From NCBI GenBank assembly GCA_035457705.1, contig DATIBD010000011.1:1-64000 (forward strand): 64,000 nucleotides of DNA, written 5' to 3'. Under the pieces are notes generated by a model that searched no databases, had not been told where the DNA came from, and worked only from the letters and a program-made list of their open reading frames with translations. Below are positions 16,918 through 25,296 of this stretch, in pieces (position 1 is the first letter of the stretch; each line of letters begins with the position of its first letter). The translations under genes and the position numbers were made by a program. Source of the stretch: DASPGQ01 sp035457705. GTDB lineage: Bacteria; Acidobacteriota; Vicinamibacteria; Marinacidobacterales; SMYC01.

Positions 16918-17634
16918 TCAGCAACCGCGGGAAAAGAACCAGATCGTGAGCTCGCCCGAGGCCGCGTGGGCCGGAATCCATCCGCTCGCGGTGACTTTCG
17001 GCTCCTCGGCCGACTCGCAAAACGAATGGCTCATCACCTCGACGTCGACCCAAAGCTCCTCCCCGACCCGGCGAAATCCGAGGACACGGACGTTCGGTTC
17101 GGCTCGATTCGACTCGTCGGCGCGAGGCTCTCGCTCCGCCTCGCGTGTTTCGGCCCCCGGCGACTTCGCCAGACGTCCGTCCCACCCGCTCGTGAGATAC
17201 GTGAGACGGTCCTCGAGCAGCCGCTCGAGCGGAAAGAATTCATCTCGCTCTGAAGCTCGCATCCAGGCAGCCCCATCGTCGACCAGAATCTGGAACCAGC
17301 CACCGCGATTCTGCACGACGATCGCCGCCGGAGCTTCGTAGTCATACTCCTTGGTCGGAAGCCCCGACACACGTCCCGCCCCGGGTCGATAGACGCTCAC
17401 TCTCAACCCCTCGCACCCGCCGATCGCGTGAAACGTCCAGTATGTTTCGACGCGGATCCACCCGACGGTCTCGTTGGAGTCGGGCGCTCGATAGAGAGTG
17501 ATCTCCTCCGGTGCGAATTCGTCACACGGAAAGTCACCAAACACCTCGGGCAATGACAGCAATCCGATGACCCGATCGGCGGCGAAAGCTGGCCCCGAAA
17601 CCATCAGGAGCACGAGCCCGATCGTAGTCCTCAT
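16918..17634 (-). CDS. Exported protein of unknown function
   Basis: A 238-residue protein with a clear signal peptide (MRTTIGLVLLMVSGPAFA). The mature part has a middle segment with GGWFQILVDDGAAWMRA that resembles a bacterial SH3-like fold, and it contains four cysteines that could form disulfides (CDEF, GGCEG, FCES and the terminal RGC). I do not recognise the family. It is convergent with the ATL gene, 12 bases apart. The region upstream carries a copy of the dispersed palindromic repeat. Confidence 0.65.
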   Translation of the reverse strand: MRTTIGLVLLMVSGPAFAADRVIGLLSLPEVFGDFPCDEFAPEEITLYRAPDSNETVGWIRVETYWTFHAIGGCEGLRVSVYRPGAGRVSGLPTKEYDYEAPAAIVVQNRGGWFQILVDDGAAWMRASERDEFFPLERLLEDRLTYLTSGWDGRLAKSPGAETREAEREPRADESNRAEPNVRVLGFRRVGEELWVDVEVMSHSFCESAEEPKVTASGWIPAHAASGELTIWFFSRGC

Positions 17635-17646
17635 GTGCGTCTCGTT

Positions 17647-17848
17647 CTAGAGTACTCAATGCCGTGGCGGGACCCGTGATCGACCGGCCGCCACGGCTCG
17701 GCCTTTGCGGCGCTTATTCGCACTTCGTGCTCACATCTCATTCCTTCGAAGTAGCCCGATGCGGACGATTCGCGCCGATCTCGCGGCAGAAGTTTTGGCC
17801 ACCGCTCGGCAGGCTGGACTGTACTTTTTCATCAGCCTGTTAGTGCTC
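17647..17848 (+). repeat. Dispersed palindromic repeat, copy 1 (long form, diverged)
   Basis: About 200 bases starting near CTAG and GCCGTGGCGGGACC, followed by the complementary arm CCGCCACGGC, then a middle segment with TTCCTTCGAAG, and ending near TTTTTCATCAGCCTGTTAG. It aligns over its whole length with the copy at 22355, but the right half has many substitutions. It fills most of the 310-base space between the exported protein and the methyltransferase. Its right end lies 96 bases from the stop of the minus-strand methyltransferase. Confidence 0.8.
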
Positions 17849-17944
17849 ACTTCGCCCACGGATCGAGTATCACTCGATCGAGATCTCGGGACAAGCGCGC
17901 GGCGACACGCCCTTCGGCGACATGCGAAGCGGTGGCTTCACGGA

Positions 17945-18742
17945 TTAGGCAGGGCCAGATTCGTGGCTTGGACGTTCGGTCGGCGAACCCTTTTTCAACT
18001 TGAACGCGACCGAGTAGGGGCAGAACTGGCTCCTCTTCAGAGACTCTTCTTTTTCGATGAGGTGATACCTATCTTCCGTGATCCTCGGCTCTTCGAAATC
18101 GACCACGGCAAAACCCGCGTCGATGAATGCTTTCCAGTAGTCCGAGAGGGGTCGGTGAAACCAGATGAAATCGGACGTGAAGTGTCCCCAGGGGGGATCG
18201 GTGCATCGCTGCCGCTGAAAATATGGGAAGTCCCACACGTAGCTCACGCCTCCGTCGTCGCGCTCGTGGGCGCGCCCCGCCGGAAAGCAGGGATGGGAAA
18301 AGACGAGCACCGCGAGACCTCCCGGCTTCAGAACGCGGTGGAACGCCTGCACGGCTCCCCGAAGATCGGGCGTGTCCATCAGCACGTAGTTGGCAACGAT
18401 CAGATCGAACTCCTCGTCCTCGACCGTCGAGAGCTCGGAACAGGAATCCACTCGGAAGTCCCCCGCGGGGTCAGTCGCCCGTGCAATCGCGATCATCCGC
18501 TCCGAGAAGTCGATACCGGTGACTCGAGCACCGCGTTCCGCGAGCTGGATCGACAAATATCCCGTCCCGCAGCCTGCGTCGAGGACCTTCAGCCCACGAA
18601 CGTCGCCGGCGAAATGCCACAGGACTGGATCGGAGTTCAGCCTGCGATTCGCGTCTCCTTCGCGGCCGACCTGGATCTGCCAGTCTTGAGCGATTCGGTT
18701 CCAGAACTCTCGAAGACCCTCGAACTCACTATTCATCGCCAT
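17945..18742 (-). CDS. Class I SAM-dependent methyltransferase
   Basis: A 265-residue protein with motif I VLDAGCGTGYLSIQL (about residue 53), VTGIDFSERM for the ribose-binding acidic residue and VLKPGGLAVLVF as the post-motif strand. The central WGHFTSDF and FHRPLSDYWKAF elements resemble small-molecule methyltransferases of the Methyltransf_11/25 type. I chose ATG 18742 because GGAG lies four bases upstream; ATG 18736 is an alternative. A longer frame to 18835 only reads through repeat copy 2. It stands between two repeat copies with no functional neighbour on its strand. Confidence 0.8.
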   Translation of the reverse strand: MAMNSEFEGLREFWNRIAQDWQIQVGREGDANRRLNSDPVLWHFAGDVRGLKVLDAGCGTGYLSIQLAERGARVTGIDFSERMIAIARATDPAGDFRVDSCSELSTVEDEEFDLIVANYVLMDTPDLRGAVQAFHRVLKPGGLAVLVFSHPCFPAGRAHERDDGGVSYVWDFPYFQRQRCTDPPWGHFTSDFIWFHRPLSDYWKAFIDAGFAVVDFEEPRITEDRYHLIEKEESLKRSQFCPYSVAFKLKKGSPTERPSHESGPA

Positions 18743-18788
18743 TGTTCTCCACCGGGCGGTTACTGACTGGGGTGCCGGCGCGATCTCA

Positions 18789-18920
18789 CTAGAGTTCAAT
18801 GCCGTGGCGGGACCCCCGATCGATCGGGCCGCCACGGCTCGGGCTTCTAACGGCGCGGCAGGCGCGCCGGGCTCGCTCAGCTCGCGCAGGGTGGGCCGAG
18901 TTTCTCATCACTCTGCTATT
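18789..18920 (+). repeat. Dispersed palindromic repeat, copy 2 (short form)
   Basis: About 130 bases from CTAGAGTTCAATGCCGTGG to CATCACTCTGCTATTT. The first hairpin is GCCGTGGCGG with CCGCCACGGC. It lacks the roughly 70-base middle segment of copies 1 and 3. Its right end contains the stop codon (TAG) of the minus-strand gene at 18916, so the repeat starts exactly at the end of that coding region. Confidence 0.85.
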
Positions 18921-19335
18921 TGCTCACACGATGGAGCGTGATCGGAATCAAGCTCGTTCCGTGCGGGGTCGCGAAGAGGGTGTCGTCTCGCTGTGAGAGC
19001 TCATAGGTCTGCAAGACAGATATCTCGACGGCAGTTTCGAAACAGGTTACGAGGCCGTCGGTCGCGAGCACCCCATCGTGCCGAACACCGCCTTTGGCGA
19101 GCTCGATCCCGCGGTCACCGTCACAGAGCGTCCAGTAGGTATCCCGCGCGGCGACCTCGACGACGCTATCTCGATCGTGGTCCGTGATCGAGATCGTACG
19201 CTTGCTCCCGTCGTTGACGTCGACCCCTTCCCATAGGCCGAGAAACGGACGATTCGACTTCTTGTTGGTGCCCCCCGCAGCGAGCAGGACGACCGAGACC
19301 GTCGCAATCGACAGAACACTCAACGCGCGTTTCAT
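18916..19335 (-). CDS. Small exported protein of unknown function
   Basis: A 139-residue protein with a hydrophobic N-terminus ending in LLAAGGTNKK. This looks like a lipoprotein leader in which the expected lipobox cysteine is Gly, so it may simply be secreted. The mature part is short and beta-rich, with FLGLWEGVDVNDGSKR near its start, reminiscent of small lipocalin-like or stability domains. The stop codon lies inside repeat copy 2. It is followed upstream by a substrate-binding protein gene on the same strand, 23 bases apart, so they may be co-transcribed. Confidence 0.6.
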   Translation of the reverse strand: MKRALSVLSIATVSVVLLAAGGTNKKSNRPFLGLWEGVDVNDGSKRTISITDHDRDSVVEVAARDTYWTLCDGDRGIELAKGGVRHDGVLATDGLVTCFETAVEISVLQTYELSQRDDTLFATPHGTSLIPITLHRVSK

Positions 19336-19358
19336 GAGAATCTCCTTTCTCGAACCAT

Positions 19359-20561
19359 TCAGTTGGCGCCGAGGGGTGGCGGAACGGAATCCGGGATGAA
19401 GGCGTCGGCGAGGCTCATTTCCGCGTTTTGGACCTTCAAGATCCAGACTGTTTTCAACGGTACGTGGCTCTCGGAGCTAAACGAGATAGTCCCGGTGACG
19501 CCTTCGAACTCATCGGTGCGCTCGAGCGCGCGAAAGATTCCGTTCCGATTCTGCGGTCGCGCACGACGAAGGACATCTACCGTGAGACGGGCAGCATCGT
19601 AGCCGAGGGCGGCGAAGGCGTCCGGAGGTGGAACGCCGTAAGCATCGCGATAGGCCGCGATGAACGCCTTCGCCTCGGGAGTACCGGTCTCCTCGGAAAG
19701 CCAGGCGTGGGTCGTAAGCCAGACGCTGCTCGTCGGCGTTGGTAACGGCCCCGAACCCCCTTCGAGAAGCTCCGGCGTGTCGAGACCGTCTCCACCGAGA
19801 ATCGGCTGCATGACCCCCGAGCCGCGAAGCGACGCCACCACGTCTCCGATGCAATCGGGAAGGCCCGCCAGGTACACGAAATCCGGCGCCATCGGAAGTC
19901 CGCTTACGAGCCCCGCCTGCACGGAGAGGTCACATCCAGCGTAGGAGACGTCCAGGAGCACATTGCCGCCGAGCTCCTCGAACCGCGTCCTGAAATAACG
20001 CGGCAGCGTTCTCGTGTACTGAGACGTCGAATCCCACAGGATCGCGACCGAGGCCCCAAACTCGCGACGCGCGAACTCCGCGCCCGCCGCCGCTTGCGTG
20101 TTGTCACCGAATGGCGTGAGAAAGACGTACTCACCCACGACTTCGGGAAGGGAGGGGTCGGTCGCACCAACCGAAAGGAAGGGCACGCGCTCGCGCTGAA
20201 AGTGGGGACCGGCAATCGAGACCGAATCGTTGTCGGTGAAGCCCGCCGCCATCGAAACGCTCGAGGCCGCCGACTGCGCCGCTTCTCTGGTTGTCTCCGG
20301 GTCGGACTTCGTATCGAGCAGAGCGACGAAAGGAAGAAGGCCGTTCCCGGTCGCCTCCTGGAGACCGAGAAGGAAGCCGTTCATCGCAGGTCGCCCGATG
20401 CTCGCCTGAGCTCCCTCGAGGTCGAGCAGCACCGCAGTATCCGTCGTTCGCGTTTCCTGGTGCGTCTTGCCACGCTTCTTCTGCTCCGAGGCGGTGACGA
20501 GAGCCGCGTGCGCGCCGATGAGTACGAAGACGAGCGTGGCCGTACGGGACTGTCGAAGCAT
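19359..20561 (-). CDS. Periplasmic ligand-binding protein of the branched-chain amino acid (LivJ-like) type
   Basis: A 400-residue protein with a signal peptide (MLRQSRTATLVFVLIG to VTAS). The two-lobed type 1 binding-protein pattern is visible: GFLLGLQEATGNG, VPFLSVGATDPSLP, YVFLTPFGDNTQAAAGAEFA, VAILWDSTSQYTR, and late YGVPPPDAFAALGYDAARL. No permease or ATPase genes of an ABC importer are next to it, so it may be an orphan receptor. I chose ATG 20561 because a G-run ribosome site sits just upstream and the signal peptide starts there. Confidence 0.8.
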   Translation of the reverse strand: MLRQSRTATLVFVLIGAHAALVTASEQKKRGKTHQETRTTDTAVLLDLEGAQASIGRPAMNGFLLGLQEATGNGLLPFVALLDTKSDPETTREAAQSAASSVSMAAGFTDNDSVSIAGPHFQRERVPFLSVGATDPSLPEVVGEYVFLTPFGDNTQAAAGAEFARREFGASVAILWDSTSQYTRTLPRYFRTRFEELGGNVLLDVSYAGCDLSVQAGLVSGLPMAPDFVYLAGLPDCIGDVVASLRGSGVMQPILGGDGLDTPELLEGGSGPLPTPTSSVWLTTHAWLSEETGTPEAKAFIAAYRDAYGVPPPDAFAALGYDAARLTVDVLRRARPQNRNGIFRALERTDEFEGVTGTISFSSESHVPLKTVWILKVQNAEMSLADAFIPDSVPPPLGAN

Positions 20562-20621
20562 GATTTCCCCCCCATGATGTCGCATTCGTTGCGACGCAAT
20601 TCCACATATCACGAAAACGCT

Positions 20622-21566
20622 TCAGTTCTCGCGAAGGATCCAGTCCGGAGGAACGGGCTCGTCTCCGAAGATCGACTTCGGCAGATCTCGGGTGAGAGCC
20701 CATCGGTGGAGCCAGGTGATGCCGCCCGAACCCTCGTATCGATCCTCGGACCCGAAGGCCGGATGCGTCAACGCTCGGTCGAGCGAAACGAATCGATAGC
20801 CCCTCTCCTCGAGCCATCCCAGAAGCTCGCCGAGCCAGTCGCCGTTCAGCGCGTAGGCGTGCACGAGCAAAACGTGCGGGATTTCCTCGCCCACGATTGC
20901 CAATGTCTGTTCCTCGTAATAGACGACGATCGCCTTCATGTACCGGAGGTACTCTTCCGCGATGCGCTTCCTCTCCGTGTCGGACGACGCCTCGGCATAG
21001 GCGAAGCCGAACATCCATTCCTGGTTATCGATCGTCACCGGTGCCACCCGGTATGCGTGAGCCTTCAGGAAGGCGGTGGTGCGATCGCGGATGGCGACAC
21101 TCCTGCCGGTGTGGAGGAAGGGATGCCGAAAGTACCGGGGCGTCTTCCCGTGCCGGGCGAGAAGCGGCCGCAGGACTCGTTCACCTTTGAGAATATCCTG
21201 TTCCCAGGTCGAGACGTCGACGCGATGAAGATCGAGGTGCGCGTAGCCGTGGTTGCCCAGATCGAAGCCGGCCTCGAGCCATCGCCCGAGAAGCTCGACC
21301 CGAGCGGGATCGATCTCGCCATCGACTTCGAGCTTCTGCTCGTTCACGAAGCCGGTCGCGGGTACGCCATACTCTCGGAACGTCGCGAGAATGTCGCTCG
21401 TGATTCGTCGCGCCTGCTCGATGGACCAGTCGCTGCGCAGAACCACGGGTAGATCGTCCATCGTGATGGCGATTTCTCGTTCGGTCGCGTTCGCGGACGC
21501 CGAAAGCCCCAGGGACAGGAAAAATCGAGGTACGAACCTTGCCAAACGTTCTCCGATCGCAATCAT
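20622..21566 (-). CDS. Polysaccharide deacetylase (NodB-like), exported
   Basis: A 314-residue protein with an N-terminal signal-like segment ending in SANATE. NodB motifs are present: TMDDLP (motif 1, with the metal Asp), GNHGYAHLDLH (motif 2, the HxxxH metal ligands) and RHPFLHTG (motif 3 Arg). The C-terminal part, LLVHAYALNGD, holds the late His motif. Such enzymes remove N- or O-acetyl groups from peptidoglycan, chitin oligomers or exopolysaccharide. Its start overlaps the ATPase stop by four bases (ATGA), and the binding-protein gene follows. Confidence 0.85.
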   Translation of the reverse strand: MIAIGERLARFVPRFFLSLGLSASANATEREIAITMDDLPVVLRSDWSIEQARRITSDILATFREYGVPATGFVNEQKLEVDGEIDPARVELLGRWLEAGFDLGNHGYAHLDLHRVDVSTWEQDILKGERVLRPLLARHGKTPRYFRHPFLHTGRSVAIRDRTTAFLKAHAYRVAPVTIDNQEWMFGFAYAEASSDTERKRIAEEYLRYMKAIVVYYEEQTLAIVGEEIPHVLLVHAYALNGDWLGELLGWLEERGYRFVSLDRALTHPAFGSEDRYEGSGGITWLHRWALTRDLPKSIFGDEPVPPDWILREN

Positions 21567-22342
21567 GATACTCCGTGCGGATCGCTCGGCGTGCCAAAGA
21601 GATGCTTGAAAAATCTCTCCGGCCCGTTGAGAAAGTCACGGGTTACCAGGAAGTGCTCCGTCTCGCGGTAGGCGATCTCGCGGATGCGATCGCCGTCGAG
21701 GCTGTAAAGAACGGCCCCGGGATAGCTGAGAATGATCGGTGAATGAGTCGAGATCAGAAACTGAGCCTGACGGGGTGTGGCCAGGTCGTGGACGACCTTG
21801 AGGAACGAGAGCTGTCGTTGCGGCGAGAGTGCGGCCTCCGGCTCATCGAGAATGTAGATTCCCTGTTCGAAACGATTGACGAAGAGGGAGAGGAAGGACT
21901 CGCCGTGGGATTGTTCGTGCAGCGACTTTCCGCCGTACGCCCGCAAGTTCGAGACCTCATCGATGTAGGTGGCGAAGTTGTAGAAGCACTCGGCGCGCAT
22001 GAAGAAACCCTCGGTTACCTTCGGTTGCCAGGACAATCTCAAGGCCTGCGCCATGGGGGATCTGTCGGCAAAAGTCGCGCGGTGATGATCGCGGTTGCCG
22101 CCCTCGGGATTGAACCCGCAGCACTCGGCGAGCGCTTCGAGAAGTGTCGACTTGCCGCTGCCGTTCTCGCCTACGAAGAAGGTCACGTTGCTCCTGAAAG
22201 TCAGGTCGATCCCGTGTGAGAAGGCACGGATGTTAAAGGGAAACTCGGAGCCGGCGAACTGTTCGGGCGGACTCACGACACTGCGGAGGAAGGGCGCACC
22301 CGTGTCCCGTGGAGGCACCATTCTCCTGCGTCTCGAGGTCAT
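21563..22342 (-). CDS. AAA-family ATPase (SMC/ABC-like, AAA_21/23 group)
   Basis: A 259-residue protein with Walker A GENGSGKST (about residue 59), a QSHGES element at the signature position, Walker B IYILDEPEAALS, and a D-loop and H-switch region ending ISTHSPIILSYPGA. It is a single-domain SMC-like ATPase of the kind often called a predicted ATPase; some are found in anti-phage or repair systems. No nuclease partner is adjacent. It is translationally coupled to the deacetylase gene downstream. Repeat copy 3 lies immediately upstream of its start. Confidence 0.8.
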   Translation of the reverse strand: MTSRRRRMVPPRDTGAPFLRSVVSPPEQFAGSEFPFNIRAFSHGIDLTFRSNVTFFVGENGSGKSTLLEALAECCGFNPEGGNRDHHRATFADRSPMAQALRLSWQPKVTEGFFMRAECFYNFATYIDEVSNLRAYGGKSLHEQSHGESFLSLFVNRFEQGIYILDEPEAALSPQRQLSFLKVVHDLATPRQAQFLISTHSPIILSYPGAVLYSLDGDRIREIAYRETEHFLVTRDFLNGPERFFKHLFGTPSDPHGVS

Positions 22343-22354
22343 CGCTCCACACCA

Positions 22355-22556
22355 GCGTGCTCAGTGCCGTGGCGGGACCCGCTGGTCGATCGGCCGCCAC
22401 GGCTCGGGCTGCTTACGGAGCGGCGACTTTGCGGCGAGCGGCACTTCGAAGCAGCCCCGCAACATCTCGTTCCTTCGAAGCAGCCCGAGTGCGGACGATT
22501 GCGCCCGGCTCGCTCCGCTCGCGCAGGGTGGGCTGAGTTTTTCATCACCCTGCTAT
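22355..22556 (+). repeat. Dispersed palindromic repeat, copy 3 (long form)
   Basis: About 200 bases from GCGTGCTCAGTGCCGTGG to CATCACCCTGCTATG. It has the GCCGTGGCGG/CCGCCACGGC hairpin, two direct copies of CTTCGAAGCAGCCC in the middle, then GGCTCGCTCCGCTCGCGCAGGGTGGG. The right-hand hairpin pairs CAGGGTG with CACCCTG. The right end overlaps the last codons and stop of the minus-strand methyltransferase-like gene at 22545. It separates the ATPase and that gene. Confidence 0.9.
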
Positions 22557-23030
22557 GCCACGAGGCAGCCACCGTCGAACTCGCCTGCAGTAGGCCTCGT
22601 AGTCCTCACCGAAGGTTCGGCGGAGCGTGGGCTCTTCGTAGAGTCGCACGAAAGAGTGCGTGATGATGAAGAACAAGAGAGCGTAACCCGCGAGAATCCA
22701 CGACTCGAAGAATATCGCCGCCCCGGCAAGGGAAATGCCCGCACCCAGATACATGGGATTGCGAACGAATCGGTAAGGGCCTCGGATTACCAGGCGGCGC
22801 GGGGGGTCGAATGGAGCTGGCGTTCCCTTTCCAACGAAGGCGAAGGTGAGAACACAGGACAGCGCCAGAACGACTCCACAAGCGGTGACGACGCCGCCGG
22901 CGCCCTGGACAGCTCCGATTTCATCGGGAGAATGGACCCCCGCCGTGGCAAGAATCCTCGCGGGAACGAAAACGAGCACGAAGCCGATGAAGAGAGTGGC
23001 ATAAGTAACCGCTCGAACCAGTATCAACAT
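22545..23030 (-). CDS. Isoprenylcysteine carboxyl methyltransferase-like (ICMT/PEMT) membrane protein
   Basis: A 161-residue protein with about four membrane helices. It contains the family's core RGPYRFVRNPMYLGAG, followed by EEPTLRRTFGEDYEAYCRRVRRWLP, the typical C-terminal part of bacterial ICMT/NnrU-like proteins that bind SAM at the membrane. The bacterial substrate is unknown; lipids or quinones are possible. The last residues (about IAG) and the stop are encoded by the end of repeat copy 3, which suggests the repeat inserted at the stop or replaced the original 3' end. The wHTH-PD40 gene ends 21 bases upstream on the same strand. Confidence 0.85.
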   Translation of the reverse strand: MLILVRAVTYATLFIGFVLVFVPARILATAGVHSPDEIGAVQGAGGVVTACGVVLALSCVLTFAFVGKGTPAPFDPPRRLVIRGPYRFVRNPMYLGAGISLAGAAIFFESWILAGYALLFFIITHSFVRLYEEPTLRRTFGEDYEAYCRRVRRWLPRGIAG

Positions 23031-23051
23031 GACGGCCTGGGTCGACAGCTC

Positions 23052-25127
23052 CTATGACCCGGTAACGGAATCGATGACCATGAGATCCGCCTCGCTGACG
23101 CCGACTCGCGTGAAAAGAATCTCGGTCTCGTCGGGAGCAACCCAGATGCCGGACTTGTAGAGGAGCCGGGGCTCCCGCCGCCACGTGGTGGTCCGGCCCG
23201 TTTCCAGATCGTAGCGCGCGATCTCGGGCTCGTCCGGGACGGGTCGACGCACATAGTAGATGGCCTTTTCCCGGACTTGCCAATTGTTCCAGTCGACGGG
23301 CTGGAGGTCGTCGAGCACCAGTTCTTCCCGCGCATGCGGCGCCTTTAGATCGAGCCGCCAGAGGCCTGCGGTGTCGGCCTTCCCGAAATAGAGACTCGAA
23401 CCGTCGGGAGACGGCTGGCCGACGCGGCCGCCGTCTCTAGTAATCTGGTCGACGCGATTGGTTTCGAGCTCGAGCCGCCAGATTTGCCACGCGCCGTTTC
23501 GAGTGGAACCGAAGTAGAGCGAGAGCCCATCGGGGGCCCAAGCTGGCGCGAAGTCATCCGCGACCGCGTCGGTCAGTCGCCGGGACTCCCCCGCTCCCAC
23601 GTCCACGATGTAGAGGTCGAAATTTCCGGCCGCAGGCGTCGCGAACGCAATCGACAGTCCGTCGGGAGAATATCGCGGCGTGTGAGTGTACGCGCCGCCG
23701 AAGCCCGTCAGCCGGGTTGGGTCTCCGCCCTCCCGGCCGGCGGTCCAGACCTCGGCGCTCCCGCTTCGATCGGAGATGAAGGTGATGTGCCTGCCATCGG
23801 GCGACCGGCTCGCGTCCCACTCGTACCGCGTGGAGGGAACGAGACGCGTGGCACCTCCATCACCGGGACGAGCGCTCCAGATCTCCGCACTGCTTCGCCA
23901 GGCCTCGTAAACGAGCCGGCCGCTCGCGCTCACCCTCGGCTCGTCGGCTCCGCCCACGGCCCCGGAAACTGGCGTCCAGCCAGTGCCGTCTCTCGCGACT
24001 CGCCAGAGGGCGAACTCGCCGCCCCGATTCGACGAAACCACGAATCCCCTGCCGTCGGGAAGCCAGTCGAAGCCGTGAATCTTCAGATGGTCATGCGTCA
24101 CTCGCGTGGTGGCTCCCGACGCGAAAGTGTGTATATAAAGGTCCTCCACGCCCAGAGCGGGCGACACCGTGAACGCTATCGTCGTGGCGTCGGGGCCGAA
24201 GGCGAGCTCCTCGACGCTCGCCGTGGCGTCCTCGGGGCTCGGCAGAGATTTTCTTTCCCTCGTTGCGAGGTCGAAGAGAAACGCGCGTCCCGGTGAACCG
24301 GATCCTTCTCGAACGGTATAGGCGAGCCGATCTCCCTTGGGCGCCCAATCGATCCCGAGGACCTCTCCCGACCCGCAGGACACCAGGCGGGCCACGGCAC
24401 CGCCGAACGGCGAGATGACGTAGATACCAGACTCGGATTCCGCCTCTCGCACAAAGGCGATGCGTCCTCCGTCGGGCGACCAGACGGGACGGTGCTCGTC
24501 CTCCGCGGAGTCGGTGAGTCGCAGGCTAGAGCCGGAGCCGATGGACTGCACATAGAGCTCGCGCGAGGCACCGGGCACCTCTCTCCGGACGTAAGCCACC
24601 TGGCCTCCCGACGGCGAGATGGCTGGCCACTGCTCGATTCCCGGAGTCGACGTGACGGGCGAGGAAAGGCGCTCCACGTCGGCGGAACCGGGACGACGGG
24701 AATACCCGATGAGCCAGGCGAGTGAAACGCAAAGGACTACGACCACAGCGAGGGTCGCGGAGCGAGGAAGGAGGCTGAACTCTCCGGAGGCGACGACGAG
24801 TCGATAACCCACTTTGGGAACGGTCTCGATCCGCACGCCGCCGTCGCCGTTGCTCACGAGCTTCCGGAGCTGAGACACCGAGCGAACGAGGGCATCGTCG
24901 CTTACGACGACGTCACCCCAGCACTCTTCCAGGAGCCTTTCTCGTCCGACGGTTTCGCCGCGACGGCGGTGCAGCGAGACGAGAACCTGCATGACGCGCG
25001 GCTCAACGCGCAACTGACCCTCGGCGCGAACGATTTCGCAAGCGGAAGGGCGAACTCGCAGAACACCCAGCTCGAAATCGGCTTCCTGCGCGAGGTTGAT
25101 AACTGGATTCTCCACGTCGGCTCTCAT
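23052..25127 (-). CDS. Membrane-anchored winged-helix protein with PD40/TolB-like propeller
   Basis: A 691-residue CadC-like one-component regulator. Residues about 17-112 form an OmpR/PhoB-type winged helix (VEPRVMQVLVSL, LEECWGDVVVSDDALVRSVSQLRK and IETVPKVGYRL). A single membrane helix (about 124-142) follows, then a long beta-propeller of PD40 repeats with many SPDGxxIAF-like units from about residue 165 to the end. The DNA-binding part would be cytoplasmic and the propeller periplasmic. The ligand is unknown. The architecture is common in Acidobacteriota. The plus-strand PDZ hydrolase gene starts 169 bases away, divergently, and is a possible target. Confidence 0.85.
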   Translation of the reverse strand: MRADVENPVINLAQEADFELGVLRVRPSACEIVRAEGQLRVEPRVMQVLVSLHRRRGETVGRERLLEECWGDVVVSDDALVRSVSQLRKLVSNGDGGVRIETVPKVGYRLVVASGEFSLLPRSATLAVVVVLCVSLAWLIGYSRRPGSADVERLSSPVTSTPGIEQWPAISPSGGQVAYVRREVPGASRELYVQSIGSGSSLRLTDSAEDEHRPVWSPDGGRIAFVREAESESGIYVISPFGGAVARLVSCGSGEVLGIDWAPKGDRLAYTVREGSGSPGRAFLFDLATRERKSLPSPEDATASVEELAFGPDATTIAFTVSPALGVEDLYIHTFASGATTRVTHDHLKIHGFDWLPDGRGFVVSSNRGGEFALWRVARDGTGWTPVSGAVGGADEPRVSASGRLVYEAWRSSAEIWSARPGDGGATRLVPSTRYEWDASRSPDGRHITFISDRSGSAEVWTAGREGGDPTRLTGFGGAYTHTPRYSPDGLSIAFATPAAGNFDLYIVDVGAGESRRLTDAVADDFAPAWAPDGLSLYFGSTRNGAWQIWRLELETNRVDQITRDGGRVGQPSPDGSSLYFGKADTAGLWRLDLKAPHAREELVLDDLQPVDWNNWQVREKAIYYVRRPVPDEPEIARYDLETGRTTTWRREPRLLYKSGIWVAPDETEILFTRVGVSEADLMVIDSVTGS

Positions 25128-25296
25128 TCTAGAGGTCGCTCGCCTCCTCGGCTCGCTCCGGCGCGCGCTCCTCCATCGTATCCAGAGAATAGCTTAACGA
25201 TGCGGGCGGCATTCATCGGAAAACCATCGGGTAGTCATCGGGTCGCGGAGCGCGTTTCCGTGGAAGACTCTGGGGAACGAAGGGGGCAATGGTCTG

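Noticed and set aside
25128..25200. GC-rich stretch with CTAGAG and GGCTCGCTCC upstream of the wHTH-PD40 gene as a fifth repeat copy
   Set aside because: Only short pieces match; neither the GCCGTGGCGG hairpin nor the CAGGGTG end is present.
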